Shown: positions 31,689 to 34,385 of the stretch, one piece after another
How positions within the stretch are numbered: the first letter of the stretch is position 1
Layout: each line of letters opens with the position of its first letter
Origin: Pseudomonadota bacterium
Lineage (GTDB): Bacteria > Pseudomonadota > Gammaproteobacteria > Burkholderiales > Burkholderiaceae_C
Direction: 5' to 3'
Assembly: GCA_018241185.1 (NCBI GenBank)
Contig: JAFEEH010000032.1
Span: 1-34,385, forward strand
Length of the DNA: 34,385 bases
Notes under the pieces: generated by a model
What the model saw: the letters and a program-made list of their open reading frames with translations, nothing else
Told to the model about the DNA's origin: nothing
Database searches by the model: none
Program-made: the position numbers and the translations under genes

Positions 31689-34385
<2,697 letters not shown>

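Overview
The window is about 34 kb of very GC-rich DNA with tightly packed genes and many 1- to 4-base stop/start overlaps. Protein types, a methionine synthase that seems to be split, and intergenic repeats of a kind I associate with Comamonadaceae (Variovorax/Acidovorax group) point to an aerobic betaproteobacterium of the Burkholderiales. I saw no rRNA, tRNA, CRISPR array, phage or transposase.

Layout. (1) Positions 1-6812, minus strand: a six-gene operon for a secreted surface fibre. It reads, in transcription order, a 122-aa secreted protein with one long and one short beta-solenoid-like repeat; a 1166-aa protein made of about nine such pairs followed by about nine compact repeats; a 139-aa secreted protein; a CsgG/HfaB-like outer-membrane lipoprotein; a secreted Sel1-repeat protein; and a small secreted protein cut by the window edge. 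A 502-bp leader with a 26-bp imperfect palindrome lies upstream. (2) 7315-7974, plus: an unrecognised lipoprotein. (3) 7994-24291, minus: a run of thirteen genes that reads as a nicotinamide/nicotinate uptake and degradation operon. In transcription order it holds 6-hydroxynicotinate reductase, a UPF0280 protein, two 'amino acid synthesis' (DUF1185) paralogues, a branched-chain-type ABC importer (binding protein, fused LivH-LivM, LivG, LivF), an exported nicotinamidase, a second binding protein, a two-subunit molybdenum hydroxylase with fused cytochromes c, and an FAH-family protein. (4) 24593-27424, plus, divergent from it: ferredoxin-NADP+ reductase, a TetR regulator and enamidase. (5) 27512-31669, minus: a YihY-family membrane protein, then a coupled GtrA / GT2 / GT-C glycosyltransferase trio. 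(6) 31689 to the right edge, minus: the large C-terminal part of cobalamin-dependent methionine synthase.

How the genes work together. Regions 3 and 4 can be assembled into a route: nicotinamide to nicotinate (nicotinamidase), to 6-hydroxynicotinate (Mo hydroxylase passing electrons to c-type hemes), to 1,4,5,6-tetrahydro-6-oxonicotinate (reductase, with Fpr/ferredoxin as possible electron source), to 2-formylglutarate (enamidase). The last two steps are those of the anaerobe Eubacterium barkeri, here coupled to a respiratory-type first step. The enzymes after 2-formylglutarate are not in the window, so the DUF1185 pair, UPF0280 and FAH proteins are the unassigned candidates. Region 1 looks like a CsgG-dependent fibre system whose small and giant subunits share one repeat unit; I do not recognise it as a described system.

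Three dispersed repeat families or fragments sit in the intergenic gaps of the catabolic region. All functional statements are from sequence reading only; no database search was possible.
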